Shown: positions 52,917 to 62,636, counted from the stretch's first letter. The stretch is 64,000 nucleotides of DNA from Lachnospiraceae bacterium (GCA_022845955.1 AP025576.1:6634001-6698000); one strand, 5' to 3'. The notes: generated from the letters alone by a model not told the origin. Made by a program: numbers and translations.

Positions 52917-54119
52917 TCACTCGGATGCTTTACATTCCAGATCGAGCAGCCAGTCATCCACACCTTTCAGGTTTCCAGCCCAGGCGCCTTCTTGGTCTAA
53001 ATCCCAGACAAACTGCTTGCACGGTACCAAAAGCTCCTTACAGATGCCATACAGCTTCCTGCACCCGTTCTGGATATGCTTCCGTTTCTCTATTTTTTTC
53101 AGGCACTGATGTTTTCCTTTTTCCTGCCGGAACGCACACGTTACGCAGTCTGTATTATAATCCGCCTGACAAACCGTATTTAACAGCTTATCCATGTCAT
53201 AGGTCTCATAAACCATCTTGACTCTAAGCCGCTTTAACTGTGCGATAAGCTCCGGCAGATTCGCGTACTGGTTGACGCCTGGGACACAGGCAAAACTGCG
53301 ACCGGACAGGAAACTGGCTATGTCTCCTTTCAGTGGGCCTTCTGTGAGGAATACAATCTCATCCCTCGGATTCCCTACAAAATGAATCGGGCTTCCAGAG
53401 CTGGTTCCCATCTTATCGTTGATACTGGATAACCAGATATACTTGGTATGATCGAACGGGTAATCCAAACGGATCTGCATTCCCACAATATACCCCTCGA
53501 TTGTCCGGACCGGAATTAAAAAGCCGCTGCACTTCCGCTTAAAGCGGATACTCCAGGCCCCGTCCTCCTCCTGGTAAAATCCAGGAACACCTTCCACGGT
53601 ACAGCCGGCTTCAATCAGCCGTTCTGTCAGCTTCCGAAAGCCGAAGACTGGCGTGCTCTTGTATCCATTCTTCTGGATTTGCTCCATACTTAATCCGCGT
53701 TCCAAAAGATTTTTTCCGTGTGTCTCCGATAAAGTAAGCATGGAGAGGAACGTGGAATATGTTTGATGCAGCACCCGATCAGGAGCCCGGTCTGCATGGA
53801 TCACTTCCGGTTTGGATTTCACCGTTTTCTTAAAGCTCTCATATTCCGGAGCCTGGATGCCTTTTCCCAGATAATTCTTAATCTGTTCACAGGCCGTAGC
53901 CCGATCCAGACCATATACCTTGCTATATAACTGGAGCTGGCCTCCGCCTTCTCCACATTTATTGCAGCGGAATACGTTCTTCTCCAGGTTAATATTCAGC
54001 TTCCCCTCTTTGCCGCAAAATGGGCAGTCACAATCCCAGCTTGTTTGATTTTTTCGACGTATTTTCAGGTTCAGAAGGAATACGATATCACTAATGTCAA
54101 ATGGAAACACCTCATTCAT
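52917..54119 (-). CDS. CHC2 zinc-finger primase-like protein with TOPRIM
   Basis: A 400-residue protein. ATG at 54119 has AAAGGAGGGAGG upstream, unlike the longer frame. Zinc finger CDCPFCGKEGKLNIN then RCNKCGEGG near residues 30-60. A TOPRIM-type centre EIVFLTEGPLKGDIASFLS follows, with DMDKL near 310. A Cys-rich end (CQADYNTDCVTCAFRQEKG) follows. It lacks the DnaG helicase-binding part. Likely primes replication of the element. Confidence 0.75.
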   Translation of the reverse strand: MNEVFPFDISDIVFLLNLKIRRKNQTSWDCDCPFCGKEGKLNINLEKNVFRCNKCGEGGGQLQLYSKVYGLDRATACEQIKNYLGKGIQAPEYESFKKTVKSKPEVIHADRAPDRVLHQTYSTFLSMLTLSETHGKNLLERGLSMEQIQKNGYKSTPVFGFRKLTERLIEAGCTVEGVPGFYQEEDGAWSIRFKRKCSGFLIPVRTIEGYIVGMQIRLDYPFDHTKYIWLSSINDKMGTSSGSPIHFVGNPRDEIVFLTEGPLKGDIASFLSGRSFACVPGVNQYANLPELIAQLKRLRVKMVYETYDMDKLLNTVCQADYNTDCVTCAFRQEKGKHQCLKKIEKRKHIQNGCRKLYGICKELLVPCKQFVWDLDQEGAWAGNLKGVDDWLLDLECKASE

Positions 54120-54174
54120 CCGATATAATTCCTCCCTCCTTTCCGCAGCCCGGCAAAAGCCAGGCTGCATGTCA

Positions 54175-55386
54175 TTAAGCTACCCTGTTTGTTGCTGCGT
54201 CAATCAGGAATCTAGCGCCAACCCGCAAGAGCTTATCCGGCCCCTTATAATCATTTGCATACCAGTTTAAGTCCTTCGGCCGGTCTATCGCAATCTGCCC
54301 TAATGTCTTGCCATGATTGATCTTGGTTGAGACAACAACAGACGCCGCTGATTTATAGTCCAACAGCGCATAAATCTGTTCGTCTGTCATATCCGGTGTG
54401 ATAACTGGTAACTGCGGTGCCTGGCCGACTGGCTGTATCTGCTCCTGTGCAAGAGCCTGGTTCTGCGGCGGCACCTGATTCTGTGGCGCTGTCTGGTTCT
54501 GCGGAGCTGCCTGGCCCTGCGGCCATGCCTGATTCTGCTGGACTGCCTGACCCTGTGGCCGTACCTGGTTCTGTGGTACTGCCTGGCTCTGAGGCCGTAC
54601 CTGGTTCTGCGGTACTGCCTGGCCCTGTGGTACTGTCTGGCCTGCAGCATAATTATAATTAGCAGGCACCAGATTCTGTACCGGTGTTCCCCCGCCAAAA
54701 GCCGGAGGCATTCCATAAGCCACACTGGAGGTTTCCTGCATGTATGCTTCCAGGGAAGCGGCCGGTTCCATATAGCCTGCCGACGCTGCCGGATTCCCCT
54801 GCATAGGTGTCTGGTTTTGAGCCATTACCGGATTCTGGTTTGGTACGGCCTGCTGGCCCTGTGAACCATTCACTTCTTCAGTCATAGTGCCGGGCATATC
54901 AGAAATGTAATTGCTTCCCTCACCGCGGTTCTGTCCAAGAGGCGCATCGACCACATTTGGGTCCTGCTCGCCTTCCAGATCGGCAAATTGTAAGCCATAT
55001 CCCGCATCAGCAAGCGCCCGCCCCACGGCGGCAGTCTCCGCCAGCTCCAGAAATTTGGCTCCGAACTGTTCGTCCTGACTTACAAACTTCTGGGCAAACG
55101 CACTGGCAATATAGCTGTCCTCCGGATCCGTCTTGTTTAAGTAAATCCTGGCCTCCACAATGGCCGTCTGCTCCGTGAGCTTTAGCAGCTTTTTGACAAT
55201 CTTCCCTTCCGGATTCTTCAGGCGGAACCACAGTTTACGGTACACCACATCCAGATACTGCTTTACGGTCCCATCACTTCCAGTTAAATTCCTCATATAC
55301 TGCCTGGGATCAAAACCTTCAATCCGGTTCAAATTTCTGACTTCATCCACCCTGTCATACATCGTTGTATTGATTGTTTCACTCAT
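54175..55386 (-). CDS. Rad52/Sak3-like single-strand annealing protein with Gln-Pro repeats
   Basis: A 403-residue protein. N-terminal annealing-type domain with KQYLDVVYRKLWFRLKNPEG and the characteristic ELAETAAVGRALADAGYG. The centre is a run of 6-residue Gln/Pro repeats. A C-terminal ExoX-like tail (TKINHGKTLGQIAIDRPKDL, NWYANDYKGP) follows. With the YqaJ exonuclease it would form a Red-like recombination pair. Confidence 0.68.
   Translation of the reverse strand: MSETINTTMYDRVDEVRNLNRIEGFDPRQYMRNLTGSDGTVKQYLDVVYRKLWFRLKNPEGKIVKKLLKLTEQTAIVEARIYLNKTDPEDSYIASAFAQKFVSQDEQFGAKFLELAETAAVGRALADAGYGLQFADLEGEQDPNVVDAPLGQNRGEGSNYISDMPGTMTEEVNGSQGQQAVPNQNPVMAQNQTPMQGNPAASAGYMEPAASLEAYMQETSSVAYGMPPAFGGGTPVQNLVPANYNYAAGQTVPQGQAVPQNQVRPQSQAVPQNQVRPQGQAVQQNQAWPQGQAAPQNQTAPQNQVPPQNQALAQEQIQPVGQAPQLPVITPDMTDEQIYALLDYKSAASVVVSTKINHGKTLGQIAIDRPKDLNWYANDYKGPDKLLRVGARFLIDAATNRVA
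54430..54645 (-). repeat. 18-base tandem repeats coding for PQ-rich hexapeptides
   Basis: About twelve imperfect 18-base units code for GQAVPQ/NQVRPQ-type hexapeptides in the annealing protein. The units are in frame and vary in the third and fifth residues. Probably a flexible, length-variable linker. Confidence 0.8.
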
Positions 55387-55493
55387 TCGCTTTCGCTCCT
55401 CTCTTGTGAGCGGCAGGCGGTATCTTAACCTCTATATAGTAAAGAGCCGCCAACCGCTGAAATACTTGAATTTTTTTATCTTTTTACAGAAAC

Positions 55494-56276
55494 TCAACTG
55501 GCCCGTTTCTCCTCCTCATCTTCAGAAAGATCTTCTACCCTTCCATCAAGAGGGGCGGACTGTCCATATTCTTCCGGACAGAGTTCCTGGTTATCCACAA
55601 AAAGTTCCGCATTTACAATGTATTCCTGTGTATACCAAACCTCATTACCCGGAATTCTTCCCGAATTTGACAAGGTATCCCCGACAAATTACATACGCGG
55701 GTAAACCCAATATGGCTAACTGAATGTAGCACGTCAAAGCCGATATGCGGTCAACATCCTGGCCCACAAATAATGCATTCGTCTGCGGATTGATTCCCTT
55801 CTTTTGAAGCATATGTGCAAACGTAATTAACATCGTTCCGGTTCCGCACGCCGAATCATATACGGACAAATACCCTTTCATTTCTAATTGGTCATTCCAT
55901 ATCAGTTTCTCGCACACAAACTCGGCATTGCAACGGAAACATTGCAAGAGCTGAAATACTGCTTTTTTAGCCTTTGCAACAACTCCAGCTCCTGACATAT
56001 ATTCCCCAGGAAATCCTGTTTGTCGTTTTCTTCATAAGCCAGCTGCATAACAGCGAAAAGCTGTACGATGATGTCCTGTTCCTCCTTCTGATAGGTATGT
56101 ATGATGGACAGATATTCTTCTTCCCTCTCATCCCAGCTGCTTGTTTTCACAAGGTTTGAGATGGTGATTGCAGCCAGAGTAATGAAGTCATTCCACACTT
56201 TCCAGATAGAACGGCGCTCAGTAAGTTTCTCCAGCATGGTACAAAATTCTGCTTTCCAGTCCGGCTTCTTATTCAT
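55494..56276 (-). pseudogene. N6-adenine DNA methylase with two frameshifts
   Basis: Three frames together make one Eco-type N6 methylase of about 260 residues. Frame 1 from ATG 56276 ends QYFSSCNVSVAM (near 55926). Frame 2 carries the catalytic-domain SAM motif YDSACGTGTMLITFAHMLQK and GLPAYVI. Frame 3, from about 55680, gives VGDTLSNSGRIPGNEVWYTQ to stop 55494. A missing G at the first join and an extra T at the second explain the shifts. Either a true pseudogene or two sequencing errors; the nearby genes have none. Confidence 0.72.
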
Positions 56277-56742
56277 TGATTGCCCCCTTTCTTTGATCCG
56301 GCAATTCACTAATCTGTACGGCCATGTCCTTCTCCAACATACTATTGCGGATTATGACCTCGCCATTCTCCCCATACAGCACCTGGTAGCCTGCCATGGA
56401 CAGCGCCTGCTCGATTACATCGAAAACGCGCTCCCGCTCGTCCTGCTTCTCCTGATAATTACACTGTTTGCATTTACAGTCCAACTGGGTGCAGCGTCTG
56501 AGCCGCGCCGGATTCCGGCTTTCAACGTAGGGAATACAGATGGTAAATCCCAGTTCCTCCAGTTTCTCTACCGCAAAATGGATTATCTGGTTTCGCACAC
56601 CACGGTCTAAGACGTTCTTTAACTCCTGGCCGTCTCTATCCGTGCTGCCATCCACCAGTACCTTACAGAAGTCAACTGCAGCCTGCGATAATGCATCCAG
56701 GCGGCGCACCATACCCTGTGAAACAATTTTTGTCCTATTCAT
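56269..56742 (-). CDS. Hypothetical Cys-rich protein
   Basis: A 157-residue protein with a Cys cluster CTQLDCKCKQCNY and a GFTICIPYVESRNPARLRR stretch. Possibly zinc-binding. It overlaps the methylase start and sits 14 bases behind the helicase gene. No family recognised. Confidence 0.5.
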   Translation of the reverse strand: MNRTKIVSQGMVRRLDALSQAAVDFCKVLVDGSTDRDGQELKNVLDRGVRNQIIHFAVEKLEELGFTICIPYVESRNPARLRRCTQLDCKCKQCNYQEKQDERERVFDVIEQALSMAGYQVLYGENGEVIIRNSMLEKDMAVQISELPDQRKGAINE

Positions 56743-56756
56743 CGTTTAAATTCCTC

Positions 56757-58994
56757 CTAAAAATTAATTGCCATCTGTTCATATACGGATTCCTCCAGCC
56801 TGCGTTCCTCCAACAGCTCATAATACCGTCTGGTAAGTCGTTCCCCTAACCGGGTCAGGCGCTTTTCATTTTTCGTGTTATGGACTGCCTTCTCAATGGC
56901 CCGCTTCTGTCCTATGATAATCAGCTTTACCTTGGCTCTTGTTATGGCGGTATAAAGGATATTACGCTTTAACATGAGGCGGAACGCCATCAGCCATGGC
57001 AGGATCACCACCGGATACTCGCTGCCCTGGGATTTGTGAACCGTCTGGATATAGGCGTGTTCCACCATTTCCATCTGTTCCTCATCATATTCCACAATAC
57101 GGCTACCAAACGCAATTTCAGTTTTTTTAATCCCGTCACTGTCCAGGTAAATAGCCTTTATGAATCCGCTGTCCCCGTTACTGATTCCGTCTTTGTTTTT
57201 ATTTTGAATAATCTTATCCCCGGCGCGGAATGTATGGCCAGCAGCTTTCATTTCCAGCTGGCCTTTCCGGGCTGGATTCATCATTTCATGAAGTTCTTCA
57301 TTCATCCCGTTGACGCTCACACCGTCTCCCTTTCTGCGCGGCGTAAGAATCTGAACGTTTTCCACGCCGTTTTGCTTAACCTCATCCGCATAGACTTTTC
57401 GTACCAGGTTTTTAGCTTCCAGCTCTGTTTCGACCGGCAGCCAGACAAAATCCTCCCCATACGCGAACTCTGTCTGATCCTTTTGCATAAGATCCGCATT
57501 TTGAACAATCCTGCTGTTTTTATCCTGCCGGAAGACCACGTCAAGAACCGTAAGAGGGATGATTCCGCTTTCAATCAGTTCCCGAAACACATTTCCCGGT
57601 CCCACCGATGGCAGCTGCTTCACGTCTCCAACCAGAACCACTCTGGTATCTCTGTCTATCCGGCCAAAGAAGGTGTTTCCCAGCTTCATGTCAACCATAC
57701 TGAACTCATCAGCCAAAAGCAGGGATGCCTCCAAAGAATCGGAGTCCATCCAAAAATCCTCATCATCACTCACAATTCCCAGCGCACTGTGCATGGTAGA
57801 CGCTTCCGGATAGCCGGTGCTCTCTGCCATACGCCTGCTTGCTTTCCCAGTCGGTGCCATAAGAAGGACGGTTCCATCATCAATCTTTTGATGAATATAA
57901 AGGATTACTTTCTCCACTGTTGTCTTTCCGGTTCCCGGCCCTCCCGTAATAATACTGAAGCGGTAACGGAAAGCCATGATAACAGCTTCTTCCTGCCGCA
58001 TGGCAAGCTGGATTCCCAGCTCCTCCTGAGCCTCCTTCAGCAGACTAATGATATCTGTTTTGTCCGGCTCCTGAAGCAACAGCTCCGCTATGGCATTTGC
58101 TGTACCTTCCTCCTGTTCATAAGCACTCTTGGTATAGACAGCAGTTCCATCAACCACCAGCTCGCTCTCTGCAAACATCTGATTAGCGACTGCACAGATC
58201 TGTTTCCTGCTGACGGCTTCCATCGGGAATCCATGGTTTAAATATTGATATACAGTCTTGATATAGGTTTCTTTATCCATGTAGAGGTTCCCTGCCCGCA
58301 TATTGTCGTCTATCACATAGCGTAGGCACTCCCTGATCCGCTGCGGATCGAAAAGGCATATGTTATTTGCCATTGCGATCCGGTCAACTTGCGTGAAGGA
58401 AAATCCCTGCACCTTACAGAGTTCATAGGTTTCACTGCGTACTACCTCCAGCGCGCGATCCCCATATGCGGTCTGCACCTTGGCAATCTTTCCCGGCCCC
58501 AGCTGATAGGGTGCCAGTAACATAGTTAATTCCCTTCTGGAATGCGCTTCCTGATAGGACGTCAGGATCATGGACAGCTTTTTCTCTGTGATTCCCTTAA
58601 TCGACAGGAGCTTTTCCGGTTCTGCGTCAAATATCTCAAAGGTTTGTCTACCAAACTGGTTCACAATCGCCTCCGCTGTCTTGGGGCCTATTCCTTTCAC
58701 CGCGCCGGAACTAAGATACTGGTAAATGCCGTCCTCTGTGTCCGATAAAATATCGTCATAATATTCGACCGCAAACTGCAGTCCATTCCTGCCCTTGGCC
58801 CAGGTTCCGTTTAGCTCATATTCCAGCACGTCTCCGTTTGGCAGATGATATCCGACCGCCACAAATGCGGTTTTATTTCCCTTATAGAAGGAGTTTTTCG
58901 CACCTTCCGGCACCGGTTCCTCCGTAAGATACTGAAATATACAATATCCGTTCTCCGGATTGGAATAGATCTCCCTGTCGTATCTACATCTCAC
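56757..58994 (-). CDS. RecD2-like helicase
   Basis: A 745-residue SF1 helicase. I use GTG at 58994 with AAAGGAGG seven bases upstream; an ATG at 59012 and a longer frame overlap the preceding gene. N-terminal HhH-like KGIGPKTAEAIVNQFGRQT, Walker A ITGGPGTGKTTVEKVI, Walker B ADEFSMVD, motif III VGDVKQLPSVGPG and C-terminal TVHKSQGSEYPVVIL with YTAITRAK. Unwinds duplex DNA 5'-3' in recombination or replication. Confidence 0.85.
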   Translation of the reverse strand: MRCRYDREIYSNPENGYCIFQYLTEEPVPEGAKNSFYKGNKTAFVAVGYHLPNGDVLEYELNGTWAKGRNGLQFAVEYYDDILSDTEDGIYQYLSSGAVKGIGPKTAEAIVNQFGRQTFEIFDAEPEKLLSIKGITEKKLSMILTSYQEAHSRRELTMLLAPYQLGPGKIAKVQTAYGDRALEVVRSETYELCKVQGFSFTQVDRIAMANNICLFDPQRIRECLRYVIDDNMRAGNLYMDKETYIKTVYQYLNHGFPMEAVSRKQICAVANQMFAESELVVDGTAVYTKSAYEQEEGTANAIAELLLQEPDKTDIISLLKEAQEELGIQLAMRQEEAVIMAFRYRFSIITGGPGTGKTTVEKVILYIHQKIDDGTVLLMAPTGKASRRMAESTGYPEASTMHSALGIVSDDEDFWMDSDSLEASLLLADEFSMVDMKLGNTFFGRIDRDTRVVLVGDVKQLPSVGPGNVFRELIESGIIPLTVLDVVFRQDKNSRIVQNADLMQKDQTEFAYGEDFVWLPVETELEAKNLVRKVYADEVKQNGVENVQILTPRRKGDGVSVNGMNEELHEMMNPARKGQLEMKAAGHTFRAGDKIIQNKNKDGISNGDSGFIKAIYLDSDGIKKTEIAFGSRIVEYDEEQMEMVEHAYIQTVHKSQGSEYPVVILPWLMAFRLMLKRNILYTAITRAKVKLIIIGQKRAIEKAVHNTKNEKRLTRLGERLTRRYYELLEERRLEESVYEQMAINF

Positions 58995-59008
58995 GTCAAC
59001 GCCTCCTT

Positions 59009-59380
59009 TCATGTAGAAGGCGTCTGCACCACGCCAATATAAGGGTCCTCCTTTAGAAGGGCATATACGGGTATTCCCAGCTCCCTGGCCTTTACGATCT
59101 CGGCCTGCATACCGCAGCTGATTACCGGGCTGCAAACAATCAACGCCTGGCTGTGTTCCAACAACTTCATGCCAACGCTGATTCCCAGTTCACGCACCCA
59201 TAAAACTCTGTCATCCAGAAGCTCCGGAAGATACGCATGAGGAGCCACCGCCCGGCACCGGAAAACTTTCGATACCAACTGCATATAACTGCGGGCCAGT
59301 TCCATATTTGCGCGGATTTCATTAGCTGTAGGTGCAGAAAGGGGAGAACAGATATAAACCATATCGTTTTCTCTTATCAT
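59009..59380 (-). CDS. DUF4406-like nucleoside-deoxyribosyltransferase-fold protein
   Basis: A 123-residue protein: VYICSPLSAPTANEIRANME, AVAPHAYLPELLDDR, GMKLLEHSQALIVCSPVIS, GMQAEIVKARELGIPVYAL. The family has a flavodoxin-like nucleoside 2-deoxyribosyltransferase-type fold and is common on phages and ICEs. The ATG shares one base with the stop of the exonuclease gene. Confidence 0.75.
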   Translation of the reverse strand: MIRENDMVYICSPLSAPTANEIRANMELARSYMQLVSKVFRCRAVAPHAYLPELLDDRVLWVRELGISVGMKLLEHSQALIVCSPVISCGMQAEIVKARELGIPVYALLKEDPYIGVVQTPST

Positions 59381-60420
59381 CAGGCCGCCTCCACTTTCTT
59401 GGCAGAAAACCGCCTGCTTTCCGTAACTTCTACATATTCATCATAGATATCCGGATGCTGCACCTGCAGCTTTTCCAGGCTATTCTTACTGATTCCGGTT
59501 CGATAGACCGGATTATATGTAACAAGGTATTTGCACGGACCGAGATCCAGTGATGCTTTACAGCTAACACCCATACGCTCAACCACACCGGCATAGAGGC
59601 TTTTCATCTTCCCCTCAATCTCTCTCGATTCCTTATCAATCGCGGATTTCCGCTCTTTTAAGGCTAAATACTGGTCCAGGTTATCGCGTATTGCTCCCGG
59701 GAGGATTATTTCGTCCTCGTCTTTATCTCCAGGCCCAAAATGCCTCCTGATACTTTCCAGTATCAGCTCACCGCTTTCCACGTATGGAGGTTCCTGCTCT
59801 TTCTGGACATATTCATTCCAAAAATATGCCTCCTCATTGATAAGATCTTCTTCGAGATCATAGTCCCGCTCAATTTTTCGGATGACATACTCATTCTCAT
59901 TATTTCCGAACAGACAGGCGATATAGACCACATTTAAGTTCATAACAGCCATGTAATGTCTGCACTGATACTCATAATTGAGCGGCACACAGTTATTTTC
60001 CCATTTGTCCTGACAATGATAGTTTGATGTTTTACATTCAAGGATGCCTGTGGTTCCGTCCGGGAAATCAATAAAAAAGTCCACATCGGCCAGTAAAAAA
60101 GGATAGAGCGGATGACGGAACATCTTATGGATTGGGTAGACTTTCAATCCTGTTTTATAAGAAAATATCTCTGCAACCAGTTCCTCCAGACGATGTCCAA
60201 CGGATTTAGCCACCCAGTTATCCTCATCTTCATTGACTACCGGCCGGATACCCCGCTTGTCATAATACAGATCCCGGCCGGTACAGAACGGTGATTGACC
60301 CATAATGGCAGCTACGTCGCTCCCGCCAATTCCCAGCCTGCGGTATTCCAACCATTCCTTTTCAGTAAGCGTAGTCGTATCAACGACTACCTCTGGACTG
60401 TAATTCAGATTCAAAAACAT
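59380..60420 (-). CDS. YqaJ-family recombination exonuclease
   Basis: A 346-residue protein with the YqaJ/lambda-exonuclease core: LEYRRLGIGGSDVAAIMGQS, LLADVDFFIDF, GILECKTSNYH (catalytic D..ExK) and YEYQCRHYMAVMNL. It chews DNA ends so that the annealing protein encoded downstream can pair strands. RBS GGAAGGAG in front. Confidence 0.85.
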   Translation of the reverse strand: MFLNLNYSPEVVVDTTTLTEKEWLEYRRLGIGGSDVAAIMGQSPFCTGRDLYYDKRGIRPVVNEDEDNWVAKSVGHRLEELVAEIFSYKTGLKVYPIHKMFRHPLYPFLLADVDFFIDFPDGTTGILECKTSNYHCQDKWENNCVPLNYEYQCRHYMAVMNLNVVYIACLFGNNENEYVIRKIERDYDLEEDLINEEAYFWNEYVQKEQEPPYVESGELILESIRRHFGPGDKDEDEIILPGAIRDNLDQYLALKERKSAIDKESREIEGKMKSLYAGVVERMGVSCKASLDLGPCKYLVTYNPVYRTGISKNSLEKLQVQHPDIYDEYVEVTESRRFSAKKVEAA

Positions 60421-60512
60421 AAAATCTCTCCTTCCTCATGGTAAGAAAAAAGAAGAGGTCTCCCTCCTCTTCGTTCTTAATGTGATTGAACGTTTTTCAC
60501 AGCCTGCATTTT

Positions 60513-61664
60513 TTACCACTTGATTTCTCCCGGAACATCAAATTCCTTCCAGTCCAAAGACAAAGCTCTGGCAAGTTTTTCTTCCATGGTGGCAATATGG
60601 CCTCCTGACTCCCCTTCGCACGTCAGCATAAAAATCACTTCTGACATCCCACAGTAAATTTCGTGGGCCGTGCAGCTTCCTGTTCCGTTCTGGGATATAA
60701 ACAAATTCAAGGCTTCCGTGATATATCGTTTCGGAACCTTCACCTTTTTCATAATCCCAATCATGCAGTTTCCGGGATTGGTAATTAAAATACCCAGGAG
60801 CCTTGTCAGATTCTTTAATGCAGCCTGGTACTTTCCAAACAGCAGCCCCAGCTGCTTATCAAACTGCTCCAGTGTAACTCCATTTTCATGACTGAGCCTT
60901 AACGGATCACCCAGAGCAATGGTATTCTGCTTGGGGCCACAGAGCAGCATGGGATATAAATTAGCCCCGCTGGTACCGACATCTGATGTGGATACCCGGA
61001 GGGCCGCCTTCATATCATCCGAATCAAGGCCGCAGTTTTCCAGCTCTTTGCGGTACGCTCCCAGAAGTTCATCATTCCTGGAAAGTTCCCACAGGCCCGA
61101 TGCCCTTGTGTGATCGTAAAAACCGCCTAAAAAACTTGCCCCAGGAAAAGTCTTATTTAGGAACTCCACTACATGAGCAAAAACCTGCTCCATATCCAGA
61201 ATGGAGTAGTCGCAGCAATCTCCACCATGCACCGCAGATACTTTACCGTCTGAGATCCGCAACAGGGATTCTCCCTTTGTGATCTTCAGACAGTCGTTCA
61301 GTATCCGGGCGTATACATTCTTCTCCAGACGGTTTAACACCGCCCCTGAAATACCGGCGCGATCTAAGATCGTCTTAATCGCACAGCTTCTCACTGGGTA
61401 ATACTTATCCTTGGCTTTCAGTACCAGCCTGGTATTCTCCATGGTATCCGTCAGAATACCGATATCCAGGCCCTCCTGCTCATACTGTTCCTTAAGTTCC
61501 TTTGCAATTTTGCTGTCCTCATCCATGATTGCAACGAGCCGAAGATCCTTGGAGCGTTTCCGTTCCCATCTGGATCTTCCTCCAATCGCCTTCAGACAGT
61601 CGAAAAATTCGTCCTGCGCTTGAAACTGCCTGGAATAGTTGTCTGCATACATAATTTCATTCAT
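60513..61664 (-). CDS. DUF932-like phage/plasmid protein
   Basis: A 383-residue protein. ATG at 61664 is preferred to GTG at 61676 because AAGGTGG fits it. Features: KYYPVRSCAIKTILDRAGIS, RILNDCLKI, AVHGGDCCDYSILDMEQVF, GLWELSRNDELLGAYRKEL. The layout recalls DUF932 proteins of plasmids and phages (unknown function). First gene of the leftward DNA-processing operon. Confidence 0.5.
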   Translation of the reverse strand: MNEIMYADNYSRQFQAQDEFFDCLKAIGGRSRWERKRSKDLRLVAIMDEDSKIAKELKEQYEQEGLDIGILTDTMENTRLVLKAKDKYYPVRSCAIKTILDRAGISGAVLNRLEKNVYARILNDCLKITKGESLLRISDGKVSAVHGGDCCDYSILDMEQVFAHVVEFLNKTFPGASFLGGFYDHTRASGLWELSRNDELLGAYRKELENCGLDSDDMKAALRVSTSDVGTSGANLYPMLLCGPKQNTIALGDPLRLSHENGVTLEQFDKQLGLLFGKYQAALKNLTRLLGILITNPGNCMIGIMKKVKVPKRYITEALNLFISQNGTGSCTAHEIYCGMSEVIFMLTCEGESGGHIATMEEKLARALSLDWKEFDVPGEIKW

Positions 61665-61676
61665 TTGTTTTTCCAC

Positions 61677-61960
61677 CTTTCTTATTTTGGTTTTTTATCC
61701 TTAAAGCACGTGCTTTTTAGGCAATAAAAAAGGGAATGAGCCAGCATAAGCATTTCTTACACTGTCATCATTCCCTTATACGTGTGGATACCCACAAGAC
61801 AGGACCGCCCTTTCCCGGACCATAAAAAATGCCAGAAAAATACCAGTCATCATGGCGTTTTCCTGACATCACTACAATCTTAAACAACGTGTGCGGAACG
61901 AATCCTCCTGGCCTTTTACCCGCCAGAATACCGTCCTCCGGAGCACAAAAATCAATTACA
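61677..61960 (-). promoter_or_regulatory. Long leader with attenuator-like hairpins
   Basis: About 280 bases between the promoter and the 383-aa gene hold a stem AAAATGCCA/TGGCGTTTT (near 61826-61860), a palindrome CTCCGGAG at 61936-61943, a strong terminator stem GGGAATGA/TCATTCCC (61732-61739 with 61768-61775), then T6, and a palindrome AAAGCACGTGCTTT (61703-61716). Read-through of these would control the operon. No coding sequence is seen. Confidence 0.55.
61726..61776 (-). terminator. Leader terminator
   Basis: Stem of eight pairs (GGGAATGA with TCATTCCC) and TTTTTT on the minus strand, about 65 bases before the first gene of the DNA-processing operon. Its position suggests regulated termination. 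Confidence 0.65.
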
Positions 61961-61964
61961 AAGC

Positions 61965-62016
61965 CATACTAACACAATATCTAGTATGTTGTCAATATCA
62001 TAGTGCTTTTTATAGT
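61965..62016. promoter_or_regulatory. Divergent promoters with inverted-repeat operator
   Basis: Minus strand: -35 TTGACA (61990-61995), 18-base spacer, -10 TAGTAT (61966-61971). Plus strand: TTGTCA (61989-61994), 16-base spacer, TATAGT (62011-62016). The inverted repeat CATACTA/TAGTATG (61965-61971, 61982-61988) overlaps the minus-strand -10 and spacer, a natural repressor or Xis site that could choose between int/xis and the DNA-processing operon. Confidence 0.6.
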
Positions 62017-62312
62017 ATCTTAAATTTTTAAAATATTTCAATAATTTGGATTTTCTCCCCCTCTTTATAAACAGTATGTGATTTTCCGAAGCTGGTAAGT
62101 AGCTTTTCTTTCAGCTTCAATATCACCCGCACTTTGATAACTGAAGAGCATATACCAGCATTTTATATAGGTTCCCTGGACAGCCTGGCTGTAAGCTGCG
62201 CCGCCCCTGGATTGAATCGTACACCGTACAGCCTGCTACGTGGCCGGGAAGGGCATAGGAAGGGGATGCAGGGAGATATGCGTTTAATAAACTTAGAAAG
62301 AAGGATATCTTC
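62017..62312. other. Leader region before excisionase
   Basis: About 300 bases with short frames on both strands but no ribosome-site support. A G/C-rich stretch near 62190-62270 can pair with itself. It resembles the leader upstream of xis in Tn916-like elements. No gene called. Confidence 0.4.
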
Positions 62313-62534
62313 ATGAATAATCCTAATGCAGATAATACAGTCTCGGAAGATTTCAAGAAATACTCGGTTGCAGAAATCGCAGATATGCTCGGATTGGGTA
62401 AGACAAAAACCAGAGAACTCTTGCAAAGTAAAATTCTCCCGGTGACCAAATTAGGGCGGGACTACTTTACTTCCCCTAAAGCATTGCAAGATTTCATAAA
62501 AAAGAATACTGGTAAGGAACTCTCAATTAAATAG
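62313..62534 (+). CDS. xis: Excisionase-type DNA-binding protein
   Basis: A 73-residue protein with a MerR/excisionase-type helix-turn-helix: YSVAEIADMLGLGKTKTREL, then KLGRDYFTSPKALQDFIKKN. AAGGA precedes the ATG. It lies 100 bases before the integrase. It should bend the element end for excision. Confidence 0.85.
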   Translation: MNNPNADNTVSEDFKKYSVAEIADMLGLGKTKTRELLQSKILPVTKLGRDYFTSPKALQDFIKKNTGKELSIK

Positions 62535-62636
62535 ATTACGGTTGTCACAAACACTATATCGTACTATAATAATCCTACAGCAAATATATGGCTTCCTGTA
62601 GGGTAGAGTTCATTGTACCTTATAGGAGAGCATACA

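Noticed and set aside
54430-54645. Regular short repeats, possible CRISPR
   Set aside because: Units are in-frame hexapeptide codons without unique spacers; they lie inside an intact protein.
62123-62449. Minus-strand frames over the xis leader
   Set aside because: They oppose xis and lack ribosome sites.
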